The position numbers were made by a program, and so were the translations under genes. Under the pieces are notes generated by a model. That model saw nothing but the letters and a program-made list of their open reading frames with translations. It had not been told where the DNA came from and searched no databases. A stretch of 64,000 bases of DNA from Histoplasma ohiense (taxonomy: Eukaryota; Ascomycota; Eurotiomycetes; Onygenales; Ajellomycetaceae): contig JAEVHH010000002.1 of NCBI GenBank assembly GCA_017607445.1, positions 5,920,001 to 5,984,000 on the forward strand, given 5' to 3'. Shown here piece by piece: positions 33,180 to 45,125 of this stretch. Position 1 is the first letter of the stretch. Every line of letters begins with the position of its first letter.

Positions 33180-33990
33180 ACGAATTACTTTGGTCCCAGT
33201 CCATTTCTTGGTGTGATTTCCAGTGAGATCAGGATCAGAATGAGAGTGTAAAGTGACTAGAATTATTAAAACATGAGTGAAATGGGACTAATAAATCTTG
33301 ATATTTCATGTAAAGTGACTGACTATCAAAAATAAGAACATGATCTGGGACTGACTATGATTTTGACTGAGGTTTGGTCCCATTCTGATGATTATATAAT
33401 ACATATCTAGATATCAATCTGATGATATGATTGGTGGAGATATTTCCTCTATCTAATGCTATCTATCAGCTACTGCTGCTTATCTATTTCTGCTAATCTA
33501 TGTATCTATACTATCGCTGCCAACTTATCTACCGCTGCCAACCTATATAGGGTAAATCATGGTCCTTACAAAATGGGACCAAATGGGAGCAGAACTGATA
33601 ATTTATAAATAAAACATGATCTGGGACTAGAATTATAATATAAATCATGTAAAGTGACTGATTTGATAAACACTATGGGACTAGGACTAAGATATTTGAA
33701 TGGGAACTGAGGAAAAATTTGATCCTGGTCCCATACATGGTCACACGGTCAGTCTAGCTCAGCCTCAGCCTACACTTCTTTACAAAGAGCAGTAGCTTTG
33801 ATACAAGAACTTTTAATTAATATTGATATCAGTCAATTCTTTTATCTTACTCACAAATCAACTTGCTATTCTTCTGTATTCATTGTCAGATAGATTTGAT
33901 ATCTGAGAGTTGACAAAGACTCATTCAGCCTGAGGCATACATGTGGGTGCGCTAGTCCGTAATAGGCAACCTAGGGCCAACAAGTTATAA
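33180..33990 (-). repeat. Degenerate LTR-type repeat block with recurrent TGGGAC/GTCCCA motifs
   Basis: The right edge reads TGTTGGCCCTAGG on the minus strand (from 33986) and matches the motif at 24386, so it looks like an LTR start. The interior (33190-33750) is AT-rich and repeats several short phrases: CATGTAAAGTGACTGA (33308 and 33645), AACATGATCTGGGACT (33338 and 33608), and TGGTCCCA or TGGGACCA in both orientations (33190, 33374, 33581, 33727). There is no coding capacity. It may be an old non-autonomous LTR element. Confidence 0.5.
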
Positions 33991-34075
33991 CCGCCAGCCA
34001 AACAACCGCGCGCATAATGAGCGTCTAACTGCACTCATCAATACCATCAGTTACATCTGAGTCTATGATATCGGA

Positions 34076-36239
34076 TCAATCGTTCTTGGCCACCGGACCT
34101 TCTTCCACATCTTTCAACTTATGGGAGAAGTGATTAGAACTTTCCACCTCATTTCCCCCTTCCTCCTCCACCTCTTTCCCTCTTCGACTCCTACTAGTAC
34201 TACTGGGCAGCTCAATTATCTCTCCATCCACTCCATCTTCTTCCTCCTTCAATGCTAAATTCAAAATCAAGGCAATAAAGCCCGCAATCACAAATCCAGT
34301 CACCATCACAAGCTCCACCGCATCGATCAAACCTTTCTTCGCCTTATTATTCCCTCTATACGTAAACACAAACGAAAACCATTCGGGCACAAGTGTAGCA
34401 CCGACACCCAACGCCAAGGCAGCTGATAGAATAAATCGATTTCTCCTCGTGAATTTTACTGTAGATATGATACGCATACCGGATACGGTGACGGACGCGA
34501 ACAGGAAGGTCGTCATTCCCCCCAACACAGCAGAGGGGATCGCAACCAGCGCCGCGGCGAATTTGGAAAATATCCCCATTAGCACTAGGAAAAAACAGCA
34601 GCAGTAACCGGCCTTCCGATTCGCGCAGCGCGTCAACGAAATCACCCCGTTATTCTGTGCGAACACAGACATGGGCGTGATGGTGCAGAGCCCTGCGATC
34701 AGCCCATTGAGGCCGTCAGCAAGCACCCCTCCCTGGATGCGCGTGTCGAAAACCGGACCCTCAACATCCAGCCGGGACACGTCGCAGGTCGCCGTAATGT
34801 CCCCAATGGCCTCCATCATCAGAACAGTGTACACAGCCAAGAGGGGTAGGATGATGGGCGGGTAGATTTCCAGTCGGAAGGTGTGTACCCAGATGAATGA
34901 GACGCTGGGCGCGGAGTCCATGCCTGCCCGGTCGAAGTAGCCCGTTGCGGCCGCTACGGTGCAACCCACTAACAAGCCCAAGACGACAGCGCAGGACTTC
35001 ATGATGGGCGAACCGAACCGTTCGCAGAGGATTATGGTGACGAAGACGAGGAAGCCTAGTCCAATGAATTCACCGCTGCCCCATGGGAGAGCGTGCGGGG
35101 CGTCGTTGTTGGGACAGAGCATAAAAGGGCCCTCGGGAGGGAGGGAGGCGCAGGACCCACTGCCGCCGGCCCAGTTCTTCAAGCCAGACTCGATGAGTTT
35201 GACCCCGATGAGCAATACCGTGGGCCCGGTAACGAGCGGCGGGAAGAGGCGCTTTAGGTACCGGGTGCTTGTGAACGAGAGCCCGATTTCAAGCAGCGCG
35301 CAGAGGCATGATGTCGCTAGGAGCGCTCCGTAACCATGTGGGCAGGGGAGATGATTCCCCTGTTCGTCGACTGGGCAGTAACCGGTCTCGTACATTTGCA
35401 CGAACGCGCCCATGGCGACTGGTATTGTGGCGAAGGAGGTTCCCACGACGGAAATCAAGCCCGTGCCGAGGTAATAAGGGGTTTTGTAAATATGGAAGCG
35501 GGTCATTTGGATGGCGGAGAGGAGACCGGAGACAATCAGGGAGGTTGAGACGAGGTATTGAGCTGTGTTATCAGGGAGCTCTGCGCCACCAGAGCCGGAC
35601 ATGAGGATTGGGGGGGTGATGACTATATATATGCTCATCATCAACATGGAGTGTTTCCCGATTAGTTGGGGTTAGGGGTCTAGCAATATCTCCTTTTTTT
35701 CCCCTCCATATTTTTACATCTCCATTTAAAATAGGAACCAAAGAGGTAAGAAAAATGATGGCGGAAGACATACTCCCGGCCAACATGGCCAGCGCATGTT
35801 GCAATCCCAAAATCAACCCTAGAACCACGGGCATCCGATCTTCCAAGCCAAAAAAAGGCGCCCCCCTCCGCGGTGATTTCATAAAGGGGAGATTCGGCGT
35901 GAATAAAAAGGCGTAGTTATAGTCGCCAATGAGTCCCTTTCTAATATATAGGGTGTGGATAATGGCACAGGAACTCTTTGTCAGAACGGATAGCCAATTT
36001 GGGTGTGGTCTTTTTGACTTTCAATGAGCTTGATGGAGAGAGAACAAGGTAGGATTGAGGATAAAGCCGGCCATTTTTGATGCCTTCATTTCTTCTACTT
36101 CAAAAAAAAAAAATTTTTTTCGGCTCAACAACACATACCGGGTAGTCAATGTTCTGAGCGCCTTGTGCATCTTGTCCGCGAGATATCCATTCTTGGAGCG
36201 ATTCACGTCCGGAAAGATTTGATCGGGTTCTTCTCTCAT
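34076..36239 (-). CDS. Uric acid/xanthine permease (NAT/NCS2 family, UapA/UapC-like)
   Basis: A plasma-membrane proton symporter for purines. The three exons are 36239-36139, 35940-35774 and 35622-34076 (introns 198 and 151 nt), encoding 604 aa with about 12-14 hydrophobic segments. The N-terminus keeps the L-T-T-R-K-G-L-I-G-D-Y block. The TM1 Q-H motif is at 81-82. The NAT signature Q-N-N-G-V-I-S-L-T-R lies at 412-421. Glu360, Asp392, Gln412 and Asn413 line up, with a constant offset of four, with the substrate-binding residues Glu356, Asp388, Gln408 and Asn409 known from Aspergillus UapA. The C-terminal tail is acidic, as is usual. Nothing is missing; the choice between a UapA-like and a UapC-like role cannot be made by eye. 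Confidence 0.95.
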
Positions 36240-38548
36240 TGTGTGTTTTTAATTTGTTTGGTTCCTTTTATTTATTTTCCCTTTTCCTCCTTTATCCTTT
36301 CTCAAATGCAATCCGATTTCCCCCTTTCTTGGCTAAGTCGGAATCCAATCTGGGTTAACAATCATGACAAGGGACGAAGGCTTGCCATGCCAACCTTGCA
36401 CCCAAAAATCCGAGAATATTTCAAAATGGATTATGGTATAGCAAGCTAGTTGATTATAGCCCTCCGTGAATCAGGCCCATCTGGATTGCTGCGTTTTTGT
36501 AGAGAAGCAGGCAAGAGAAGCAGGTAGGTCATATATATGTCCAATACTATCCCACATGTGGAGGTGTCCCACACTGATGACCAACGTCCAAAAAATTGCG
36601 AGGTCAAAAGCTCAACGGTGCAACATCTCTCCACAATAACTCGGCTCTCGTGCCACAGAATGAAGTAATAACCAGACGGCTAGTACATTAGCTCGCTATT
36701 GACTTAAAAAACTGTTCGGCCACTGGAGCAAAAGAGCTCGATCACCACCTGCGCCATGCTGGTATTAGAGGGGACGATCCAATCCAATCTCTCCAATAAA
36801 TGCCGATGCTGACATCCTCAGCTACACAGTTTGGTAAATCATCGGTCGCATCCACTCAGCCAGTTCGGGTCGGATACCACCAATAATATTATTATACGTG
36901 TTGCCGATTTTCCCAAAATCAATGAAAAGAAGTTATGGAAAGGTAGCAAATAAATATATCGAACAAAAATAGGAGGTATTGAAGGAATTGAAAGGGAATG
37001 GAAGCGGCAATTATTCTTTGGTATTGGCCCTCCTTTTATGAACCCTGTAGATCCGAGACCAAACCTGGCTCCCGCAGCCGAGACAGAGTGGGAGATTTTC
37101 GGCAAAGAGCACATCATATCACCATGTAGATTTGAGCTCCCTTGTTCCTAGGTACTGTACTGTACAAAGGACAAGATAAGACAGCGTTTCTAAGAATTGA
37201 CCATTATTGTGTATCAAATAGTCGGCGCATGCGTTCATTTATATTGGCGTTGCTTCAAGACGATTTATTGCCTTTCATGGGGGCTTAATTCCCATACTTC
37301 TATTCCGCGCACCGCGAATACAGTAGGATAGAATAGAATAAAAGAGAATTTTGGTCCCCGATTGAATAGTTCTTCCCTGCCGAAGATTTTATCGGTGAGT
37401 GCCAATCTGATATCCGCGATTCAAGTGTCTCTCTCCAGCCTCAAAAAGGCTCCCGGTACAGTACATTAATAGGATTCCATGCGCTGGAGATGCTGCTGAA
37501 AAAGGAAGCAGCTGCAACGATTCATCATCTGTCATATGGATGACACGGTATTCAGTAAGCCATGACTCCCTATCCTGGTGGGTTTCCACCCCACAGATAA
37601 TGCAGATATAACGCGGTTGAGTATTCTAAATTGCTGTCTGTAACTCAGAAGCTAATTTTTCTCAAGGTTATAGGCGTTGGAGATAGGGTTGGGATACCTG
37701 TTCCAGGTTCCCGCTGTCCCTGCAAAATCCAATCCATTCCAACCCCGAGGTGGGAAAACATTGGAACATGGAGGCAGGTTGTAGATATGCAGAATTACCA
37801 TCCTATGAGGTAGCTTGTTCAAAGCTGAAGCCTTTTCCGCACATTTCGAGTTGTTTGGATGAGAGACAGGATATGCAAAAGATGGCGCTGTCTGAGAACG
37901 CATGGCCAAGTGAATGGCAAATCACATGGCAGAAGACAACAACCTTTGGAAGCTTATGCCCCTATAAAAAGTATGGCGACTCCCTTGTTCCAAGGGATGC
38001 GCCTGGTTGATGGTTGAGATGGCGTTGAAAGGTTTGGGCGAGGGCCATTAACTAGTTAAGTTATATTAATAACTCACGATGGCTCCATGACCCTCGCAGA
38101 GCCGCCAGCAGGTTCCGTTGAACCTCACTTCTCTCGACTGCTTGAACATTCCGCCACCTGTCAACTCACAATCTACTCTACAGCACTCCCTTAAGGCAAC
38201 AAGACATCTATTTCTGTTGCCTGGTGTGTCTGTGTATATTTTTGCAACTTGATCCTTTTTGCCCCACCCCCAGAGTTGAGTTGACTTTGCTATTTCCCCC
38301 CGTTGTCCTCATAGGCTGACGTCCTGGCGGGGTTACGGTTTAGTTCGCCCCTCTTCCTCCTCCTGGGCTCCCTTTCCCTCTTTATAGGGATCTCTGTCAT
38401 CCTGGCTCCTCCACTCCGTTTGTCTGCTCCCAGACTTCAATTTCTCTTAGGCCAGTTTCGGGGAGCCACTTCGCCAGCAACCACTACATTAATACCACCT
38501 GTAGTTACTAGCCAAACAACCAAGCTACAACCCATCACCACCGCAACA
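36240..38548. other. Intergenic region between permease and oligopeptidase
   Basis: This shared upstream region of two divergent genes spans 2.3 kb. I find no coding region; the short open frames here have no domain. TTTATAGGG at 38381-38389 is a plausible TATA element for the oligopeptidase. CT-rich tracts at 38220-38400 fit a fungal promoter. Confidence 0.45.
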
Positions 38549-40861
38549 ATGGCTCCTTCGAAGCTAAAGAAAGTGCCTCAGTCGCCGCCTGTCTTTACTG
38601 CAACACCTGACTCGTTGATTTCTGACACCAAGCGGATAATCGGCTCGTCCCGCAAAGTTCAGGATGCTATTGCGGCAAAGATTACCGCCAAAGAGGCCAC
38701 CTTTGCCAATGTAGTGTTACCAATGGCCCGAGATGAGAACTTAATGGCGCTTGAATCGCACATCATTGGGTTCTACCAGGCAGTTTCTACCGATAACACA
38801 CTCCGAGATGCTTCAGCTGAGGCGGAGAAACTTATGGATGAGTTCGCCATCGAGTCTGCCATGCGGGAGGATCTGTTCAATCTCGTTGCTGCTGCTCTAA
38901 AGAAAGGCGAGAAGCTGGACCCTGAGTCGCAGAAATTGTTGGAAAAGGAACATAAGGACTACGTACGCAACGGTCTAGGAATTCCCGCTGGCCCAAAGCG
39001 GGACAGATTCAAGGAGATCAAGAAACGGCTGAGCCAAATTGGGATTGAATTCCAAAAGAACCTGAATGAAGAAAATGGGGGACTGTGGTTTACAAGAGCT
39101 GAACTGGATGGGGTTCCAGAGGATGTATTATCTGGGTTGAAGAAGGGCGAAGGGGAAAATGAGGGCAAAGTAAGACTGACCTTTAAGTACCCCGATCTGT
39201 TCCCAACCTTGAAATATGCCACCGATCCCGAGACGCGGCAGAAGGTTATGATTGCCAACGAGAACAAATGCAACCAAAACGCCCCGTTGTTCAAAGAGGC
39301 TGTCATCCTGAGAGATGAAGCGGCACGCTTGCTCGGGTATCCCAATCACGCTACTTTTAGGATTGAGGACAAGATGGCGAAGACACCTAAGACCGTCGAT
39401 GACTTCCTCGATGATCTACGTTCTCGACTGAAGCCTGGTGGCGAAAAGGAGCTGGAGGCCCTCAAGGCATTGAAAAAGGCTGATGTCACGTCTCGCACTC
39501 CAACCCAATTGTTCGACGGTCGTTACTACCTGTGGGACCACCGGTTCTACGATCGAATGATGCTGGAAAAGGAATTTTCCATTGATCACCAGTTGATCGC
39601 AGAGTACTTCCCATTGCAGACTACAATCCGTGGTATGCTGAAAATATTTGAAGAGCTATTTGGTCTCGTATTTGTTGAGATTACAGGCGGTGAGCGGGAT
39701 AAACTCTCCCCAACTGGCAATGGAAATGATATCGTTTGGCATGAAGATGTCCAATTTTTCAGCGTCTGGGATGACGAAGGAGAGGGCAGCGGATTTGTGG
39801 GATATTTGTATCTCGATTTATTCCCAAGAGAGGGAAAGTATGGCCATGCCGCGAACTTCAACCTGCAACCAGTAAGAACCCCCTTGCAACAGGCATCTTC
39901 ATATCTTGTAGAAGTACACGAACTAATAATATCACTATTTAGGGCTTCGTTCAAGAGGATGGCAGCAGGCGGTATCCTGCCACGGCCCTGGTGTGCAACT
40001 TCTCCAAACCCTCAGCAAAGAAACCTAGTTTGTTGAAGCATGATGAGGTCGTAACCCTCTTCCATGAGCTTGGCCACGGAATTCACGATCTTGTCTCCAG
40101 AACTACATACTCCCGCTTCCATGGTACGAATACCGTCCGTGATTTCGTTGAAGCACCCAGTCAAATGCTAGAAAACTGGTGTTGGACGCCCTCACAGATC
40201 AAATCTCTTAGCAAGCACTACTCCTCCCTCTCAGATGAATATTACCAGACCTGGAAGGAAACGGCGGGTGACAAGCCCAAGCCACAGGTGAAGATTCCTG
40301 ACGAGCTGATTACTAACTTGATCAATACTAAGCATGTGAATGATGCCCTTTTCAACCTCCGACAACTTCACTTTGGTATCTTCGACATGACTGTGCATGA
40401 ACCTAAGGACCATGCGACTATTGAAAACATGGATATCTCTGGAGTGTATAACTCTCTGCGGAAGGAGATTTCGCAGCTCGATGGGCCAGAAGTCCTTGGT
40501 AAAGGATCCGACTGGGGTCATGGGGAGGCAACATTCGGACATCTCATTGGTGGTTACGATGCAGGTTACTACGGCTACCTCACGTTAGTCGATACCTAAT
40601 CATTTTCTTCTTTTCATCGTTTAGTTTTGTCTCGCTCACTAACAACGCTCTCTTCCGCTATGCAGTTCCCAAGTTTATTCTTTGGACATGTTCTATTCTG
40701 TTTTCAAGAATGATCCCATGAACCCGAAGGCAGGCCGACGATATAGACATGTCGTTCTAGAGCGCGGTGGCAGCCAGGACGAAATGAAGACTCTCAAGGA
40801 ATTCCTTGGCCGCGAACCAAACATGGATGCGTTCTATAAAGAACTTGGCCTAGCCAATTAA
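38549..40861 (+). CDS. Thimet-type metallo-oligopeptidase (M3 family, saccharolysin/MepB-like)
   Basis: A zinc endopeptidase that cuts short peptides, expected in cytosol and possibly mitochondria. The three exons are 38549-39871, 39943-40583 and 40666-40861 (introns 71 and 82 nt), encoding 719 aa. The zinc site is H-E-L-G-H at 482-486, with the third ligand Glu511 in F-V-E-A-P-S-Q. The 29-residue spacing equals that of mammalian thimet oligopeptidase. The Tyr/Gly-rich loop G-G-Y-D-A-G-Y-Y-G-Y, conserved in the family, closes exon 2. The start chosen is the ATG in CAACAATGGCT. The frame stays open far upstream without an ATG, and those 43 codons lack acidic residues, like a mitochondrial presequence. 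Confidence 0.96.
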
Positions 40862-41426
40862 CGGGTAGACAAGGAAGCGATCCCTATTTCACTGGATGAA
40901 GACGGGATGACCCTTAAGACATGGTGTAGTATGGCGTACATCGGCAAATACACAGTTAAGACACTTTTGGGGCTTCCGAGTAGACAAATTTTAGATATGA
41001 AATGAAACATGTCTATTAATTATCATGTTAAATCTGATGAAAAACCAATAATCCTTTGTAATCAAATTAAACCTCATGAGTTACGGCTCAGTGTTGCTAC
41101 CAAGCGTTTGCTGTTCTTTATCCTTATCGATAATTATCATGTGACAACATCTCATGGTTGGAGGTAAATATGCTTTTGAGAGCCCATGCACTATGGCCGA
41201 AAAAGCTCGTGTATACCCTTTCCCTTCGCAATTTTTGAGCTTGAAGTTCCGATATCCTTTATTAACTGCAACCTTGCCGCTCTTAGCCACAAATGTCCGA
41301 TGAGCGGCGTGAGAAGCCAGCTAAAAACACATAAAAATTATCTCATAAATTAATCCCAAAGGAAAAAAAATAAAAATAAAATAAAATAAAATAAAATAAA
41401 AAAGGAAAAAAAAATTTCCGGTGAAA
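40862..41426. other. Intergenic region with AAAAT microsatellite
   Basis: No gene seen. An (AAAAT)n run at about 41369-41402 ends only 25 bp before the next start codon. Confidence 0.6.
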
Positions 41427-42296
41427 ATGGGTGATAATAAGTTATCAGTCGCCGCCAAATCGCCATCCCCATCCTCAAAAACGTCGGATGCGCATCTCTC
41501 ACAACCCCGATCGCAATCGCCAATGCCGGCCATCGCAGGCGCAGCCGCAAATGTCGAAGTCCCAAAAACCCCACAAGCCCGCCTCCCCATAAAAACCTAC
41601 CATTGCACATTCTGCAACCACCTCCTCCTTACCTCAACCCGCGATCTCTCCGTCTTACCCCGTCGTCGCGAGCCGGCGCGTGATCGGGCGTTGATATTGC
41701 CGCTTCCAAAAACCGGAGTGGGAGAGGAGGAAGAAGAGGACGAGGACGAGGAGTCTGAAGATGATAACGGGTGTGACGCTACAGAAGAAGCTGTGGGCAA
41801 CGACAACAGCAATACGCAACAAGGCACTGGTGAACCAACAGCAACAAGCAAGGTGAAGAAGAGAACTAAACCGGGCTCAACACAAAAACAGCCGGAACAG
41901 CAGCAACAGCATTACACCATCCTCCTCTCTACAACGATACCAGACCGCAAACCAATCATTATCCGACGCGAAGATGGATTTGAGAAGCGGCTAATGCTGC
42001 GTTGTGGGCGGTGTCGGGTTGTGATGGGGTATGCGCTGGACGAAGTGCATTTTCCGGATCATAACGTCGGGGCTGGGGCTGGGGCTGCTGGGAAAGATGG
42101 CGGAGATGGGAAAACGGGGGATGGAGAGAATGATGGAGATGATAAGGAGGAGAAAGCGCGGGAGAAAAGGAGAAAGAAGGCGGAGGAGGTTGCTTATATT
42201 TTACCCGGTGCGTTGGTGGAGACGGGAGAGATGGGGAAAGGGGCTATTAAGGTTGAGACGGAGGAGTGGGCAAACTGGGAGAAAGGGGCAAAGTAA
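41427..42296 (+). CDS. STEEP1/UPF0428-family protein with two CxxC motifs
   Basis: A single-exon gene of 289 aa. An N-terminal Ser/Pro/Ala-rich region is followed by Y-H-C-T-F-C-N-H (Cys60, Cys63), then an acidic low-complexity insert (about 99-120). A conserved core with L-R-C-G-R-C (Cys193, Cys196) and a Gly/Asp-rich plus Lys/Glu-rich C-terminal part follow. The paired CxxC knuckles with the P-I-I-I-R-R-E-D-G-F-E block are the hallmark of the CXorf56/STEEP1 family, which in animals assists ER exit of STING and has spliceosome links; its role in fungi is not established. The ATG at 41427 is the first in frame. The low-complexity inserts make the protein longer than the animal one (about 222 aa). 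Confidence 0.85.
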   Translation: MGDNKLSVAAKSPSPSSKTSDAHLSQPRSQSPMPAIAGAAANVEVPKTPQARLPIKTYHCTFCNHLLLTSTRDLSVLPRRREPARDRALILPLPKTGVGEEEEEDEDEESEDDNGCDATEEAVGNDNSNTQQGTGEPTATSKVKKRTKPGSTQKQPEQQQQHYTILLSTTIPDRKPIIIRREDGFEKRLMLRCGRCRVVMGYALDEVHFPDHNVGAGAGAAGKDGGDGKTGDGENDGDDKEEKAREKRRKKAEEVAYILPGALVETGEMGKGAIKVETEEWANWEKGAK

Positions 42297-42982
42297 GAGG
42301 GACGACTTGTTATGAACACGGTTGGGACCGTGGGTTATATATTACAAGGCCTTTCTTTTCGGGCGAGAAAACTGGAAAGTTGCTGTCCATGCAAAATATT
42401 GCCTACATGAACAAGTTGATGTCAAATGTGCATCTGACACTGTTGAATTATAAAACGATCATCCATAAGAAACTATTATGTAGCATTATGATAATGGGAA
42501 AACAAAGGGGTTATAACCATAAAAACATGAACAGAACAGAAACAAAAAGCACTGGATGTAACAATCTATCGAGGCCCCTGCCATCCGACCGATTGTATCA
42601 GCGCATCATGATAATGTATCCTATGTGTTATAACCAGCCCTCCAGACACCTATTCATAAAAAAGTCATTTCGCCATAATGGAAAGCAGTCCTAGTCCAGT
42701 GCAAAAACAATCCACCTAACCCACGATGTCTTTGTCTCCATCCTTGCTTTATTTTTACTCCAGATATCACACTCACAATCTCGGGGGGAAAAAGGATAAA
42801 CAAGTGGTAATTCGAGCGGGAGACTGTGGTCCGGGGACAAAAAGGGAAGACGAAGGGTATTTCGAAAAAGAACAAGCACAGGGACAAGAAGCGAATCGAA
42901 AACATCTCATCGTAGGCCGGAGGACAAATTTCGCGAGCAATAAAAGGAGTAATAAGTATTGGGACGGGAATCGCGGTGATAT
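42297..42982. other. Convergent intergenic region
   Basis: The 3' flanks of the CxxC-protein gene and the light-chain gene meet here. No gene or repeat seen. Confidence 0.5.
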
Positions 42983-43719
42983 TTAGTTTGCAAGAATTGT
43001 CCGGACCAGTTCTAGGTCGCCCGGTATTAGATATTGTATTTATTCACGATTGCGTGGGTAGGAATCTAAATAACATACCTGTGTAGTTGATCTCTCCGGA
43101 GCTCGTGTCAACAGCCTTGAGAAGTTCGTCGACTTCATCATCGGTCATTTTCTCACCCAGGTTTGTGAGAACTGTAGGGAAGGAAAGGGGAAGGAAAGAA
43201 GCGGAAGGCATTAGTTAACCTTCATGTAACATTCTTTTTCAAATCCGTAGAAAAAACAACGGCGCAGCCACTCACTATAACGCAGCTGGCCCACGCCAAT
43301 AAACCCAGTCATATCTTTATCAAATACCTGGAATCCGCGACAGTACTCCTCTGGTTCACCAGGGTCACGGAAGCCGCCTGGCCGATTGAGGACTTTGGAG
43401 AAGGCTTCGAAATCAACTAGAACCAAGAGAAAGAGTCCCAATGTTAGCTCCCTCCGATCCCCACCTGCTGGAATTATTAATATATATATAATTTAACATT
43501 CAACTCACAGTCTCCGCCAATGCTCTTCTCTAGATCTCCGATCTCAGCTAGGGTGGGGTTCTGACCGCAAGCGCGGAGAAGATCGCCCAGTGACTCGAGG
43601 GCAACACGACCGTTTCCCCGCTTATCGAAGAGCGAGAATGCTTCTTTGTAGTTTGTGGACGCCTGTTGTTGATTATCCTGGTTAGAATGCATACGCTGGA
43701 GGGATTGTGAACCATCCAT
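42983..43719 (-). CDS. Myosin essential light chain, Cdc4-like EF-hand protein
   Basis: A calmodulin-superfamily light chain that binds IQ motifs of type II and V myosins and serves the contractile actomyosin ring. The four exons are 43719-43509, 43416-43276, 43171-43079 and 43011-42983 (introns 92, 104 and 67 nt), encoding 157 aa. The core reads Y-K-E-A-F-S-L-F-D-K-R-G-N-G-R for EF-hand 1, later G-F-Q-V-F-D-K-D-M-T-G-F-I-G-V-G for EF-hand 3, and ends L-V-R-T-I-L-A-N. Several loops lack the full calcium-binding set, as is normal for these light chains. A second in-frame ATG nine codons in (about 43692) would give 148 aa, closer to usual length, so the start is uncertain. Confidence 0.92.
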
Positions 43720-44836
43720 GACGACTGCTGCTCCTGTTTTGAAGTTTCGCAACAGAGAAAGGCGATAAAAAGGAGCAGTATATAATAATGGAAACAAAAA
43801 GTAGAGCGCTCAAGAGGAGATTTGAGAGTTGTAGCGTATTTTAAAATGCGCCGACTCCTGGAGGCAGGAAAACAGGTTTCAAGTGGGAGGAAACCAGAGA
43901 GTGGGCTAATCAACGAACAGACGAGTCCAGGGTCGATATCAACAAGTTTCCTGGAGAAAAACCAGCGAAAGTTGTCCCTCTGCCGGCTATGAATTGTTTG
44001 GGTCCCAGTCTCTGGGTTGAAGCTTCCTTTTTGCCGCAGATACTGCGGACGGACAAGGTTTCGGCTGCAACCCTGGGACGAAGAACATGAGGAAAAACAC
44101 AGTGCGACTCACCATTTGTGTGTGGTTATTGTGTGTGGTTATGCGGGATGCAGTAGTTAGAGGGTTAAGCTGTGGAAATACTATGTCAGTAACTTGGAGG
44201 AGCGAGGAATCGCGAGAAAATCTTCTCAGGAGTCGTGGTTTTGAGGGTTGTTTTGGAGGAATGTGTGATTATTGACATGTGTTGGGGATGGACGAACGAG
44301 GGACGCGGGATGTTGGTTACCGCAACAACCATCGGCGCACCAGTATTTATTTACTGTGTTTTGTTGATGTTGGACGGACTGCGATGGGCACAACAGCCGC
44401 TTGTTCCAAACCATCCAGCGGGTTTCTGTTTGTGGATTGTCCTCTATTCTTAACTTATTCAACATGCACTCCGTTTTGTATTATTCTTTCCTCTGGCCTC
44501 AATATCCACTTTGTTCTACTTGTTCGGCGCATATTTCACCAAGAATGAAAACCAGCCAACCCCTCCTAGACTCTAACAGTAAGTCACCAGCTGGCTTGGA
44601 AATGGCACTTGCGCAGCAATGCACACAGTTTGTGAGACTTGGCTTTTCTATTTTGCTAGGATGTACGATGGCTGGGATACCACCCAGACAGCGTCTTTGG
44701 ATGGGTTTCAAAAGATAGCTCTGCAAGGAGATGCAAATTGTTGAGTTATTTACCTTACATCTATGCCGCTAAAGCTGCCTTAGCAGTTCTCCGACGGCCT
44801 ATCCCTGCATTGGTGCAGAGCATTCTCTCCCTAGAG

Positions 44837-44856
44837 CATTCATTCATTCATTCATT
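44837..44856. repeat. (CATT)n microsatellite
   Basis: Five perfect CATT units. Confidence 0.9.
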
Positions 44857-45066
44857 TTAAGACCTCCAGAATCCGGAATCTGACCTGTAGAGTTCCCTCT
44901 CAATGACAATGATGTATCAAATGTTAACATACATAAATATCTTTATCAAAGGACATCACAATGCGATAGATTTCAGACATGCCTGACACAGGATGTCTTC
45001 ACTCTTGGAGAAATTTTTGTATGTGTCCAGAGGCACTGCCTTGGACCCACGACAAAGCGAAGAGCC

Positions 45067-45120
45067 AAAAAAAAAAAAAGAAAAGAAAAGGAAAGAAAAG
45101 AAAAGGAAAAAAAAAAAAAA
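45067..45120. repeat. Poly-A/G tract
   Basis: Over 50 bases of A with scattered G on the plus strand, beginning 5 bp beyond the stop codon of the minus-strand ACT gene. Confidence 0.85.
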
Positions 45121-45125
45121 CTAGC

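Larger units (their letters stand above)
43720..45125. other. Intergenic region with simple repeats
   Basis: No gene found. It holds a (CATT)n microsatellite at 44837-44856 and a long A/G run at 45067-45120 directly downstream of the ACT-protein stop. Confidence 0.5.

Noticed and set aside
29889..36239. Biosynthetic gene cluster around the P450
   Set aside because: No synthase, methyltransferase, cluster regulator or other tailoring enzyme nearby. The neighbours are a purine permease and a desaturase with general roles.
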